Origin: an uncultured Aquimarina sp. | GTDB lineage: Bacteria; Bacteroidota; Bacteroidia; Flavobacteriales; Flavobacteriaceae | Direction of reading: 5' to 3' | Assembly (NCBI GenBank): GCA_947489195.1 | Contig: CANLCT010000008.1 | Location: 1 to 64,000, forward strand | Length of the DNA: 64,000 bases | Shown here: positions 35,914 to 45,773 of the stretch, in pieces | Layout of the letters: the number at the start of each line of letters is the position of its first letter | Numbering within the stretch: the first letter of the stretch is position 1 | Notes under the pieces: generated by a model | Database searches by the model: none | Told to the model about the DNA's origin: nothing | Seen by the model: only the letters and a program-made list of their open reading frames with translations | Program-made: the position numbers and the translations under genes

Positions 35914-38900
35914 TTATTTGCTTAAATAGAAACTCCCCTGAATAGGAGCGTTATTTTTAAAATTTGGACTGAAAACATAGAAATAAACACCTGAAGGCAA
36001 ATCATTTCCAATACTTAATGGCTGATTACTTTGCCCATTAAATTCTGATGTATCCCTATTTCCTTCATATACTTTTACTCCATATCTGTTATAAATTTGT
36101 AATACAAAGTTGGGAAAAGCTACAGGGATATTAAATTGTTTTCCTTCTGATATTTCACCATTTCTTACTAATTCAAAGGTTTCATTCTGATTATCCCCAT
36201 TAGGAGAAATTCCATCTTGAAAATCTAATGGACAAATAACACTTCTGTCTTCAGTGGATTCACCTACGTTTAAAATACGCACCGTAACAGGAACTCTTTC
36301 CGATTCACATTCTTGTTCATTAATAGTAACTCCTCCATTAGCCACATAATATATATCGCCATCAAACAATTTTGGATTATTTTCTATTTTTTCAGTACTA
36401 TCCAGAGTTGTATACCAATTTACATTTAGTACATCAATTTCATTTCCTTCTTCATCTGTTAGCACTACAGGTATGTCATTTAATTTTTTGGCATCAAGAA
36501 CACAAAAAACAGGATCTTCGATTACTATTTTAGGAAGGGAAACCAAATTTATTTCTACATTTAAAGTAGAAACATCACATGGAGCTGCATTGGTTACCGC
36601 ATATTGAAAATTATAAATCCCAGACTCCAAAGTGGTAAATTCTACATTCCCTTCGGCATCCAATACATTAGTGTTGTCAATATCTATAAACTCGCCTGTT
36701 CCTGTAGTAGTTTCGTCCAATAATGTAAATAAATTTACACGACCTTCTAACTTACAAAATGACGCATTCACATCATCGCCTATAGTAATAGGATGTACAA
36801 TTTCAATTTGCACTCTGGACTGCACTTGAGTTGGTATACCACATTCACCTCTTCCTCCCACTGTATACGTATATACACCAGGTCCTAAAATTGGTAATTC
36901 AATATTATCCTTATCAAATTCACCTAAAAAATTATCAGATTCATAGCTAAAAGGACCATTCCATCTACCAGACATCGATGGATTACCTATTAATTGATCA
37001 AATAGATTGATTGTTAAATTATTTGAACATACCTGTATTGGGTCATCTGGCCCTACCCCTGCAGTTGGTGGATTAACATCGTCAATAATTTCTATAACCA
37101 ATTGCCTTACTGGGGAATCGCATGGCGAATTATCAAATCGATATTCAAAGTTAAAAATTCCGCCATCAATCAAATCTACATTTAACATACTTGTAGCAAG
37201 TGCTCCAGTAGCATCAACATCCACAAAAGTACCGTCAACTGGAATACCAGCTTCTAACACAGAAAGCAAATCAATATCACCATCTCTTTTACAAAAAAAA
37301 CGAGTTATTGGCCTGTCAAAAGTAATCGGATCAACAAAATTAACTGTTACTGTAGCTTCACTAATTAATAAGCAATCATCGGAATTACCCACTGTATAAG
37401 TATATACACCCTCTTTTAATCTTGGTAAATCAGCATTATTAAATACAAACTCAAAATCGTGAACTGACGTAGAAAAACCATCTGGTCCCGTCCAGGTTCC
37501 AATATTATCAGGACTTCCTGCTAATTGATCAAATAAATTCAAATTTTTATCATCGGAACACACATTAACCTCAACACTCTCACCAGCACTACCAACAAAA
37601 GCTCTGTTTTTAATTGTAAAACCAATGGTTGAAGTATCGATACAAGCACTTGTAGGGTGTGTAGTCGTATAAGTTAATACAACATTTTGATCTGCATCTA
37701 ATTCAGAAAAAACAAACTCATTATCAATTACTGCACCTGCTTGATCAGTCCATACACCTGTTGATGCTACAGTATCGCCAGCTGTATTACTCCTTAATAA
37801 ACTTCTTAAACTTATAGGATTATCGGTTTCACAAAATTCTAAATCTGTAGTTCCAACACCAGCATAGTCAAATGGTAGAATTGTTATTGTAATATTCGTT
37901 GATAAGGGAGTGCATGGGTTAACACAGGTATCCATACGAGATGTACTACCTTCTTCGCATGCATTTCTGATAGATGAAGCATTAATCCATGGATCCACTG
38001 TATATTCAAACACATATTCTCCGGGAGAAATAAATGAACTTGGCCCATCACTTTCGTTATTTTCACGTAAGTCAACTATTCCTGCTAACCCAAATTCAGG
38101 TTGAATATCTATAGTTTGCGGACCCGAAATTTGAGACCAATTTGTAAAAACAGAATTATTCTCATAAATAAAATCAACACCTCCTTCATTTGAAAATTCA
38201 ATTAAATCAAATAAATTCACTTGCTCTGCAGAAGAGTCATTTAAACAAAATGAACTGTTTGATGTTTTTTGACTAAAAGGTCTTAACTCTTCAAAAACTG
38301 TAAACAAAATTGTTGAAGTACTATCTTTACATACTCCAGAACGCTGTTCAACTCTGTAACTAAATTCTATATCTCTAAATCCAAAACGAGGACCGCCTCC
38401 TAAAACAGTATTTTCATAAATTCTTTTAAAATTAACAAAAGAATCTAATTCATCTTCAATTTCTCCAGTTACATCTTCATCTTGCAACCAAACTCCTTCT
38501 TCGTCTTCTGATAACAAGTAGATATCATCTCGCAAATTAATATCAGTGTCAAAATTGCCATTGAGTATTTCGCTTTCACAAATAGGAATATCAAACGGGA
38601 TACCTGCGCTTACCTGTCGCACCACAGAAACACTTACATTAGTACTTGTCACCATTTCGCATGTTGCAATACTGGTAACAGTATAGGTAAAATCAAAAAC
38701 TTCTTGATCTACTAAAGGCAAACCTTGCTGATAAGGAATGTTTGCCACAAAGCTTGAAGAGCCTTCTTCAGTAAAACCTAAAAAATTAGCACTAGCCCCA
38801 TTATATGTCCATACCCCATTAAGGTGTGGTGGTGGTGTAGTAGCATTAGATGCTAAAGTTTCAAATAAGTTATATGCTTCGCTATCACAGGCTTCAACAA

Positions 38901-39309
38901 CTATAGATGATAATGGCACTCCCGAAAAAGGTCCCAAAATCAATGTTATAGTGGCTGCTACATCTGTTCCACATGTAGTTGTTACTAATTCAAACTCGTA
39001 CTCATTCCGGTTACCATCAGTCGTTGAAGACTGTAATGCCCATAAAGCTACTTCTCCTGTAGTTTCATCTAATGCTATTCGAAGTCTCGGCGCCACTGAC
39101 CAAGTCCCTATTTCTAAGGATTCGCCAGTTTGACTATTATACTCATTATATAAATTAATAATCCCATCAGCATTACCGTCTGAATCAAAATCAATAGATT
39201 CCATATCACATATAGTGATGGTTTCTTCGATATTACATCGTTGGGAAAATGTTAAAAATGAATTATAAAGTAAAAGAAATAACAGTACGTATTTTCTTAT
39301 GTTTTTCAC
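35914..39309 (-). CDS. T9SS type B-sorted surface adhesin (CHU_C domain)
   Basis: A 1131-residue secreted protein with signal peptide about 1-22. It is built of Ig-like modules with regularly spaced Cys. Residues about 570-755 and 756-945 are two copies of a module pair: NLFDQLAGSPDNIGTWTGP versus NLFDQLIGNPSMSGRWNGP, each followed by VYTYTVG. The last about 105 residues (from ISPNGDNQNETFEL to GSFYLSK) are a gliding-motility-type CHU_C sorting domain that directs export by T9SS and attachment. It is first in an operon with SprF-like and OmpA-like genes, the layout of sprB-type adhesin loci. Confidence 0.9.
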   Translation of the reverse strand: MKNIRKYVLLFLLLYNSFLTFSQRCNIEETITICDMESIDFDSDGNADGIINLYNEYNSQTGESLEIGTWSVAPRLRIALDETTGEVALWALQSSTTDGNRNEYEFELVTTTCGTDVAATITLILGPFSGVPLSSIVVEACDSEAYNLFETLASNATTPPPHLNGVWTYNGASANFLGFTEEGSSSFVANIPYQQGLPLVDQEVFDFTYTVTSIATCEMVTSTNVSVSVVRQVSAGIPFDIPICESEILNGNFDTDINLRDDIYLLSEDEEGVWLQDEDVTGEIEDELDSFVNFKRIYENTVLGGGPRFGFRDIEFSYRVEQRSGVCKDSTSTILFTVFEELRPFSQKTSNSSFCLNDSSAEQVNLFDLIEFSNEGGVDFIYENNSVFTNWSQISGPQTIDIQPEFGLAGIVDLRENNESDGPSSFISPGEYVFEYTVDPWINASSIRNACEEGSTSRMDTCVNPCTPLSTNITITILPFDYAGVGTTDLEFCETDNPISLRSLLRSNTAGDTVASTGVWTDQAGAVIDNEFVFSELDADQNVVLTYTTTHPTSACIDTSTIGFTIKNRAFVGSAGESVEVNVCSDDKNLNLFDQLAGSPDNIGTWTGPDGFSTSVHDFEFVFNNADLPRLKEGVYTYTVGNSDDCLLISEATVTVNFVDPITFDRPITRFFCKRDGDIDLLSVLEAGIPVDGTFVDVDATGALATSMLNVDLIDGGIFNFEYRFDNSPCDSPVRQLVIEIIDDVNPPTAGVGPDDPIQVCSNNLTINLFDQLIGNPSMSGRWNGPFSYESDNFLGEFDKDNIELPILGPGVYTYTVGGRGECGIPTQVQSRVQIEIVHPITIGDDVNASFCKLEGRVNLFTLLDETTTGTGEFIDIDNTNVLDAEGNVEFTTLESGIYNFQYAVTNAAPCDVSTLNVEINLVSLPKIVIEDPVFCVLDAKKLNDIPVVLTDEEGNEIDVLNVNWYTTLDSTEKIENNPKLFDGDIYYVANGGVTINEQECESERVPVTVRILNVGESTEDRSVICPLDFQDGISPNGDNQNETFELVRNGEISEGKQFNIPVAFPNFVLQIYNRYGVKVYEGNRDTSEFNGQSNQPLSIGNDLPSGVYFYVFSPNFKNNAPIQGSFYLSK

Positions 39310-39501
39310 AACTATAAATTTAAGCGGCGAAAGTATAAAAAAATTGTTAATAACTTTATTGAAATCAATTGTTTTTAATCTGTAATACCTGTACTTGACA
39401 GAGCCTATATTACATATACCCCTGAATATCTGTTCTATTTTGAAAATTCAAGTACAAAGGCAACAATAAATCTATAGTAAATTATAAAAAAAGAATGTCC
39501 A

Positions 39502-39522
39502 TATATACTATTAGTGTATATA
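39502..39522 (-). terminator. hairpin overlapping the stop of the DUF1501 gene
   Basis: A 7-bp perfect stem (TATATAC / GTATATA) with a 7-nt loop spans the stop codon. On the minus strand a run of seven T follows after 9 further bases, so termination is possible but not typical. Confidence 0.35.
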
Positions 39523-41160
39523 AACTTTAGCACTAAACTTTTTATCACCCGCTAGTATACGGTACATATATATACCTAAGCTATAACCTCGTTCAATAGC
39601 TTCTGATAAATTTATAGTTTCAGAGCCCTCAAAAAGCATTTCGTTTTTTATTTCTTTAACAAAAGCACCCGTCATGTCATAAAGAGAAATATTTACGTGA
39701 GCAGTGCTCTTATTTTGTATATGTAAGTAAGTTTGATCATTTTGAATGCTCGTCGTATGAAAAAAGTTAGTTACCGAATTAATATCCTTATTAACCCCTC
39801 GACAAGTAAAGCCAAAATCACGTTGCTCAAAAGAAGCTTCCATTAATAATGCTCTATCAACAGCTGCCGCATCGACACATAGCCAATCTTTCATTACAGA
39901 AGCATAAATTTCTCTAAAATCAAATGTATACTTTAAATTTCCAATAACATCTAAATCATTTAAATCTGGATGTTTGCCTATAAAACCATTAGCTTCTATA
40001 GTTGGTCCAAAAAGCATTATTGGTGCTGCTTGACCATGATCTGTTCCTTTAGATCCATTCTCTTCTGCTCTTCGCCCAAATTCCGAAAATGTCATTGCCA
40101 TAACATTCTCTTCTAATCCGGCTGTTGCTAAATCATCGAAAAACACTTTTACTGAATTAGAAAGACTTGCCAATAATTCTGGGTGTTTTTCATCTTGATT
40201 ACCATGAGTATCAAAACCACCTAATGCCACCATATATACTTTTGTTCCTAAACCTCCTCTAATCATTCTGGCAACAATTTTTAATTGTTCACCCAAGCCT
40301 CTTTTTCCTTTTTCCAACACTTCATATTGTACCGAAGACTCTCCTGCTTTATCAAAAGCTTTACTTATTTTTTTTGCATAAGTAAAAGTATTGTTAGTTA
40401 CACTACGTAAATATTTTAAGCGTTCACCATAAGTACAATTTGGTATATCATTTAGTCCATGTAATGATCCATTTTCCCCTATACTCCTTAATTGATTAGG
40501 ATTAGCTACTGTAACTGCATAATTACTTACACCCCGACCATCAAAAATCAAATTACCAATACTCCCAATTTGAATCGCTGCTGGTATTTCGGGAGGATTT
40601 GCCAAAAAATCCGGATAAAGCTCTTCAAAATAACGTCCCATAAAACCTGAATCTTCAACATCTTCAAGATCGGCATTTGCCCAGATATTTGATGATTTAA
40701 AATGAGATAAATCTTGATTTTCATAACCAACACCATGAATCACCTTCATGGCACCTTCACCCCACATATATTCCAAATCTTTAAGCGCAGGTGGTATACC
40801 AAAATCATTATTTAATTTATAAAGTTGATTCTCAGGGATTCTTAAATTCGGCCTTAAATTTGCATACCTGTCATAATCATAAATAGGCACTATAGTATTT
40901 AAGCCATCGTTTCCTCCTTTTAATCTTATTAATACTAAAATATTTTCTGTGTCAGCTGCAGCTATCGCTGCAGATAACTCTGAAGGTTTTGATGCTGTTA
41001 TATTGGTATTGGCTAACATCATGGTTCCTCCTCCTGCTAAACCTAATGCTTGTAAAAAAGACCTTCTATTCCAACGTTCGTGTTCTTGCCTGTGTATATC
41101 AGAGCCTGGGGTATCTGAACCTGACTTTGACGTCTGTTTTTTTGTATGATTTGTACACAT
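39511..41160 (-). CDS. DUF1501 protein with Tat signal and T9SS-like C-terminus
   Basis: A 549-residue protein of the DUF1501 (sulfatase-like, alkaline-phosphatase-fold) family. A twin-arginine signal appears as R32-R33-S-F-L followed by a short hydrophobic stretch (LQALGLAGGGTMMLA). The core carries VLIRLKGGNDGLNTIVP (about 75-91), GGFDTHGNQ and TFSEFGRR. The last 75 residues read as a T9SS type A-like sorting domain (NISLYDMTGAFVKEI ... GIYMYRIL). It is 8 bp after the DUF1800 gene; the two families are almost always paired. The function is unknown. Confidence 0.88.
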   Translation of the reverse strand: MCTNHTKKQTSKSGSDTPGSDIHRQEHERWNRRSFLQALGLAGGGTMMLANTNITASKPSELSAAIAAADTENILVLIRLKGGNDGLNTIVPIYDYDRYANLRPNLRIPENQLYKLNNDFGIPPALKDLEYMWGEGAMKVIHGVGYENQDLSHFKSSNIWANADLEDVEDSGFMGRYFEELYPDFLANPPEIPAAIQIGSIGNLIFDGRGVSNYAVTVANPNQLRSIGENGSLHGLNDIPNCTYGERLKYLRSVTNNTFTYAKKISKAFDKAGESSVQYEVLEKGKRGLGEQLKIVARMIRGGLGTKVYMVALGGFDTHGNQDEKHPELLASLSNSVKVFFDDLATAGLEENVMAMTFSEFGRRAEENGSKGTDHGQAAPIMLFGPTIEANGFIGKHPDLNDLDVIGNLKYTFDFREIYASVMKDWLCVDAAAVDRALLMEASFEQRDFGFTCRGVNKDINSVTNFFHTTSIQNDQTYLHIQNKSTAHVNISLYDMTGAFVKEIKNEMLFEGSETINLSEAIERGYSLGIYMYRILAGDKKFSAKVYIH

Positions 41161-41168
41161 AAGTAGGT

Positions 41169-42623
41169 TTATTTAAGTTGAAATTCTGGTACACGAAAAA
41201 TATGTTGCAACAACAAAAGTACCTGCCATGGAACAGATTCAAAATCTAAGTTCCAAGTACCATCTGTATAATAATTTTCTGGCACATTACCCATAAAAAT
41301 ATCCGTAGCTACTGTGTAATCTGCCTCGGTATTTAAGCCTTTGGCTAAAAAAGTATCAATAATTGCTCTGGCTACCGTGTAAACATCACTACTATTTTCT
41401 GAAACAGCTTTAGCAAATTCTCTAAATTTTTCTCTTTCGCCAGTTTCTTCATTCCACATTTGCCATGTCAATTGATCATTGAATGACCACCTAGCTGTTA
41501 AGGTACTAGTATTAATCCAATCAAAATCACCTTGCCAACCAGCAACATCTACAGGTTGTAAAAAAGGTTGTCCTGCTGCACTAGTATTCCAATGAATTTG
41601 GTTTTTCCCTTCGTCATCCAATGAACGAGACATAACTTTTAAAAAATTAAGGCTAATATCGTAGGGACTTTTAATAATTACACCAATAGCTTCGCTATCA
41701 AAAAAATGTTCACTTTTAAATAATTTTCTTAATACAGGTTCTAATTCAAAATCTACTGCAAAATCAACAGCTAACTCATTCACAATAGTTTCATTTACAA
41801 CTGGACTTATAAAAAATCGATATAATTTTGTAATAATAAAATTTGCTATTAAATCTGCTTTCTCTTCAAAAAGAATATCAATAACATCATTATAATTCCA
41901 ATTACCCCTTCTGTTAAAAATTGTTTTTTCAGAAGTATTAAAGGTGTTTTCATTATATGAAATAAATTCACAATATCCTCCATCATTATAACCTGTTAAG
42001 GCTTTTGATGTTTCAACAATATCATCTTGAGTATAACCATTGTTTTCTCCTAATGTAAAAAGCTCATAAAGTTCTCGAGCATAATTTTCATTCGGTTTAT
42101 TTTTTTTATTATCCTTTCCATTTAAAAAAACTAGCATAGCATTTGTTAAACCAATTTCTCTAACAAATGTTTTAAAGTTACCAATACAGTTTTTTTGTAG
42201 TACAGCGTAATATTCATAAATAAAATGTGCACAATTATAAGTACTTAATTGTGTTACAAAATGATTGTGCCAAAAAATGGTCAACAATGACTGTAAGCCT
42301 TTGTATATTTGATCATCAACTATTTGCCTTCGCCATTCACCAATATTAAGTTGATTTTCTTCTTCAAAATCTAAACCTTCATCATCATAGGCTTGCTTAC
42401 CCTTAAAAGCCCAACTGGGCGCAGGAGTAGGATCTAGACCAACTGCTTCATCGACCAATTGATCTACGATTTGCGAAGGACTTTTTGTTAAAACTGCTGA
42501 TATTAATTCGGGCGAAGCTCCGTAAGCTAATCGGCGGTATAAATGCTGTGCCCTTGTTTTGTTCCAAGGTTTTTCAGAATTGGGCACATAAGGTAATAAT
42601 GAGCTGGTATTACATGTTGCCAT
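41169..42623 (-). CDS. DUF1800 domain protein
   Basis: A protein of 484 residues from the chosen ATG (MATCNTSSLLPY); an ATG 39 bp upstream adds a tail without signal character. It carries the DUF1800 hallmarks RAQHLYRRLAYGASPE near the N-terminus, WHNHFVTQ and ENYARELYELFTLG in the middle, and DVAGWQGDFDWINTSTLTAR towards the end. It is always found with DUF1501, as here (8 bp apart). No clear signal peptide is visible, which leaves open whether it travels with the Tat-exported partner. Confidence 0.87.
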   Translation of the reverse strand: MATCNTSSLLPYVPNSEKPWNKTRAQHLYRRLAYGASPELISAVLTKSPSQIVDQLVDEAVGLDPTPAPSWAFKGKQAYDDEGLDFEEENQLNIGEWRRQIVDDQIYKGLQSLLTIFWHNHFVTQLSTYNCAHFIYEYYAVLQKNCIGNFKTFVREIGLTNAMLVFLNGKDNKKNKPNENYARELYELFTLGENNGYTQDDIVETSKALTGYNDGGYCEFISYNENTFNTSEKTIFNRRGNWNYNDVIDILFEEKADLIANFIITKLYRFFISPVVNETIVNELAVDFAVDFELEPVLRKLFKSEHFFDSEAIGVIIKSPYDISLNFLKVMSRSLDDEGKNQIHWNTSAAGQPFLQPVDVAGWQGDFDWINTSTLTARWSFNDQLTWQMWNEETGEREKFREFAKAVSENSSDVYTVARAIIDTFLAKGLNTEADYTVATDIFMGNVPENYYTDGTWNLDFESVPWQVLLLLQHIFRVPEFQLK

Positions 42624-42771
42624 AAATAATAAATTTGGGGTAGTTTTATTAAAATAACGCAACTTAATATAATAAATTATTCAATAAGACTTATTAAGTA
42701 CCTCTATTTATTTTTTAGAATTCAAAGAATTAAAAATAATTAACTCCAAAAATAAAAATAGTGCTCGTAAA

Positions 42772-43461
42772 TTACGATATCACTTTAGCTGCCAGTTCTA
42801 GAATTTTTTCAAACTGTTCAGTACGTGACAAAGTGGAATTATCAATAACAATGGCATCATCTGCCTTTATTAGTGGAGAATCTTTTCTGGTAGTATCTAT
42901 ACGATCGCGCTCAATAACATTTTTTAACACCTCATCAAAAGTAACTTTTTCTGCTTTTGATTTTAATTCATTATATCGGCGTTCTGCTCTAACTGATGCT
43001 GGGGCTGTCATAAAAAATTTAAGTTCGGCATTTGGAAACACAACCGTTCCTATATCTCTACCATCCATTACCAAGGCTTTTGCCTGCCCCATTTGCTGTT
43101 GTTGCTCTACTAATTTACTTCTAACTTCGGAAATGGCAGCAACTTTACTTACCCATTGAGACACCTCTAAGGTTCTAATCTGATTTTCTACATTCTGTTC
43201 ATTAACATATACCTCAGCAATGCCTGTTTCTTTATTTTGTTTGAAACGAATACTAATTTCAGAAAGTGATTTTTTTAATTCATCAACAACCAATTCATTA
43301 TTAACAATCATACCTTTCTGCATAGCATACCATGCCACAGCTCGATACATCGCTCCTGTATCTACATAAGTATAACCAAGTGCTTTAGCTAGCTGTTTTG
43401 CTACTGTGCTTTTTCCTGTTGACGAATGCCCGTCAATTGCTATAATAATTTTAGTATTCAC
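42772..43461 (-). CDS. cmk: cytidylate kinase
   Basis: A 229-residue (d)CMP kinase with P-loop GHSSTGKS (11-18) and the substrate motifs VDTGAMYRA and MDGRDIGTVVFP. It converts CMP/dCMP to the diphosphate. The gene overlaps the 3' end of porQ by 11 bp, a frequent flavobacterial pairing, so the two are probably cotranscribed. Confidence 0.95.
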   Translation of the reverse strand: MNTKIIIAIDGHSSTGKSTVAKQLAKALGYTYVDTGAMYRAVAWYAMQKGMIVNNELVVDELKKSLSEISIRFKQNKETGIAEVYVNEQNVENQIRTLEVSQWVSKVAAISEVRSKLVEQQQQMGQAKALVMDGRDIGTVVFPNAELKFFMTAPASVRAERRYNELKSKAEKVTFDEVLKNVIERDRIDTTRKDSPLIKADDAIVIDNSTLSRTEQFEKILELAAKVIS

Positions 43462-44479
43462 CTAAATTTAAATTTAATCCAAATACGCTTGATGAACCTG
43501 CTAAATTGTAACGTGCATATCCATAGTTAAATGTTAACTTTCGTATTTTTATCGAAAACCCCGCAGAAATACCAGCAAATGATCGTTGATCTTGTATACT
43601 TAATTCTTCTGATCGTCTAAAATTATAGCCTACACGAATATTAAAACCTCCTCTAGGAAATAATTCTGCTCCTAAATTTACGTGCCTTAACACATTATTC
43701 ACAAAACTAGGATCATCAACTTCTGATGTTCCACCAAGTAAATTATCAGAATTTCGGTTAGAATTAGAAAAGGCTATATTCCAAAATTGAAGGTTTTGCA
43801 ATGTAACAAACCACCTAATAGGTACATGCTTTGGTATTTGTGATATTCCTGCATTTACTTCTAATGGAAGTTTTTCTCTTGTACCAGCATAAGTTGTTAT
43901 TTGTGTCCCTACATTTCGAATTGCTAAACCAATGTTTAAATCCCATTCTTCTTTATAGTAAAGCACACCCAAATCAAAAGCGGCTCCTAACGAGGTATAT
44001 TGTTCTAATTTTGAACTTATCAATTTAAAATTAGCACCTACATAAAAATCTGTTTTTGGTATTTGCTGTGCATAGCCAAAAGATAAAGCAGTTTCGGCAG
44101 CAGAAAATTCTCCTGTTTCATTACCCGATAGATCAAAACCTTCAAAGGTTCCATAATTGGCATAAATTACCCCAAAATGAATCATTTTTTCAGTTCTTCC
44201 TAATTTAAATGCTGCAGCTGCAGATCCGTAATTAATATCTGCTAAATAGTTCACATAATTTACAGAATAGTTTTTATTCATTGTTCTGTTAATGGTTGCT
44301 GGATTAAAAAGACCAGAAGTTGGATCATTTTTAAAATCGGTAACCACCTTCCCGCCAAGGGCAACTTGCCTAGCAGATGATTCTAAATTTAAGAACTGAT
44401 AAGTAGCCCTACCACCTATTTGTGCTTGTGCAGAAAAACATAATGTGATTAAAAAAAATACTATTAGGCTCCTTTTCAT
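43451..44479 (-). CDS. porQ: T9SS outer-membrane protein PorQ
   Basis: A protein of 342 residues from the second ATG (MKRSLIVFF), with signal peptide ending QAQ and a beta-barrel pattern to the terminal NLNLGEY. The SSARQVALGGKVV stretch after the signal peptide and the cmk neighbour are typical of PorQ. It belongs to the T9SS attachment complex with PorU, PorV and PorZ, which binds cargo at the cell surface. Clients in this window include two S8 peptidases, the CHU_C adhesin and perhaps the DUF1501 protein. Confidence 0.88.
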   Translation of the reverse strand: MKRSLIVFFLITLCFSAQAQIGGRATYQFLNLESSARQVALGGKVVTDFKNDPTSGLFNPATINRTMNKNYSVNYVNYLADINYGSAAAAFKLGRTEKMIHFGVIYANYGTFEGFDLSGNETGEFSAAETALSFGYAQQIPKTDFYVGANFKLISSKLEQYTSLGAAFDLGVLYYKEEWDLNIGLAIRNVGTQITTYAGTREKLPLEVNAGISQIPKHVPIRWFVTLQNLQFWNIAFSNSNRNSDNLLGGTSEVDDPSFVNNVLRHVNLGAELFPRGGFNIRVGYNFRRSEELSIQDQRSFAGISAGFSIKIRKLTFNYGYARYNLAGSSSVFGLNLNLGEY

Positions 44480-44549
44480 TAACAATATTGTGAATACTTG
44501 TAACGTGATTTTTTTTTGAATATTTTAACTATTGAATGGACAAAAAACG

Positions 44550-45695
44550 TTAATATTTAATGTAATTGCAAATTTCCAGACCATAACCCATCATTCCAAC
44601 ACGTTTTTTTTGAATGCTATTGGATATTAAACTTACTTTTGAAATATCCAAATCATGTAAAATTTGCGCTCCAATACCAAAATCTTTAGCATCCATAGTT
44701 AATTTTGGTGGTCGTGCAATTTCATTCCCTTTTTGTGTTTCTCTTAGTTTTTTTAATCTGTTCAACACATTTAAGGACTGTGTTTCTTGATTTATAAATA
44801 CAATTGCTCCATAGCCTTTTTCGTTGATTATAGAAAACATTTTTTCTAAACGCTTATCAGCATTATTCGTTAATGTTCCTAAAATATCATTATTAAACAA
44901 GGTTGAATTTATACGTGTAGGTACTTTATCACCTGTATTCCATGCTCCTTTTGTAAGCGCTATATGAATTTGATTATTAGTGGTTTGCTTGTATGCGCGT
45001 AAACGATAAACTCCAAAACGTGTATTGATATCAAAATCCTCTTCCTTAACAATTAATGAATCATGCTGCATTCTGTAAGACACCAAAGATTCTATTGACA
45101 CTATTTTTAAATCAAATTTTTGGGCAATATCCAATAATTGAGGCATACGAGCCATAGAGCCATCGGCATTCATAATCTCAACAATTACTCCCGCTGGCTG
45201 ATAACCTGCCAATCTAGCAAAATCAATAGCGGCCTCTGTATGGCCTGTTCTTCTAAGCACACCACCTTCTTTGGCACGTAAAGGAAAAATATGACCTGGT
45301 CTCGATAACTCATGAGGTTTGGTTTCTTTTTCAACCAAAGCCTTAATTGTTTTTGATCTGTCACTTGCCGAAATTCCTGTGGTAACACCGTTTCCATGTA
45401 AATCTACCGAAACTGTAAAAGCTGTTTGCATAGGATCAGTGTTATCACCTACCATCATACTTAATTTGAGCTCATCGCAACGTTGTTCGGTTAAAGGAGT
45501 ACAAATCAATCCTTTTCCGTGTGTGGCCATAAAATTAATCATTTCAGGCGTTACCGTTTCGGCAGCTGCAACAAAATCCCCTTCATTTTCACGATTTTCA
45601 TCGTCAACAACAATAATTACCTTTCCTGCTCTAATATCTGTTATAGCCGATTCAATTGTATCCAGCTTAAAATCGGAGTGTTGTGTTGAAACCAA
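44550..45695 (-). CDS. ribB: 3,4-dihydroxy-2-butanone-4-phosphate synthase with degenerate GTP cyclohydrolase II-like half
   Basis: The N-terminal half (about 10-210) is an intact DHBP synthase with the acidic loop DDENRENEGDF (31-41) and GHTEAAIDFARLAG, making the four-carbon unit of riboflavin. The C-terminal half follows the GTP cyclohydrolase II fold but lacks its three zinc Cys and the usual R-x-H-S-x-C core (here TRINSTLFNNDILGTL), so it should be inactive. The first in-frame ATG lies at residue 52, after the catalytic loop; TTG at 45695 is the likely start. Neighbours: lptF upstream, porQ downstream. Confidence 0.9.
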   Translation of the reverse strand: MVSTQHSDFKLDTIESAITDIRAGKVIIVVDDENRENEGDFVAAAETVTPEMINFMATHGKGLICTPLTEQRCDELKLSMMVGDNTDPMQTAFTVSVDLHGNGVTTGISASDRSKTIKALVEKETKPHELSRPGHIFPLRAKEGGVLRRTGHTEAAIDFARLAGYQPAGVIVEIMNADGSMARMPQLLDIAQKFDLKIVSIESLVSYRMQHDSLIVKEEDFDINTRFGVYRLRAYKQTTNNQIHIALTKGAWNTGDKVPTRINSTLFNNDILGTLTNNADKRLEKMFSIINEKGYGAIVFINQETQSLNVLNRLKKLRETQKGNEIARPPKLTMDAKDFGIGAQILHDLDISKVSLISNSIQKKRVGMMGYGLEICNYIKY

Positions 45696-45773
45696 ATTAT
45701 TAGGGTGTTGAAATTCTATGTAAAGATATTACTTTGATTTATATTAAACTCAAGCTAGAAATAGTTTATCTAG

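Noticed and set aside
37007..39133. Several plus-strand open frames within the adhesin gene
   Set aside because: All are antisense to the repetitive, Thr/Ser/Asp-rich adhesin coding sequence, which favours stop-free shadow frames.
45696..45773. FMN riboswitch upstream of ribB
   Set aside because: The spacer is only about 80 bp to the preceding gene and has none of the GC-rich conserved boxes of an FMN aptamer.
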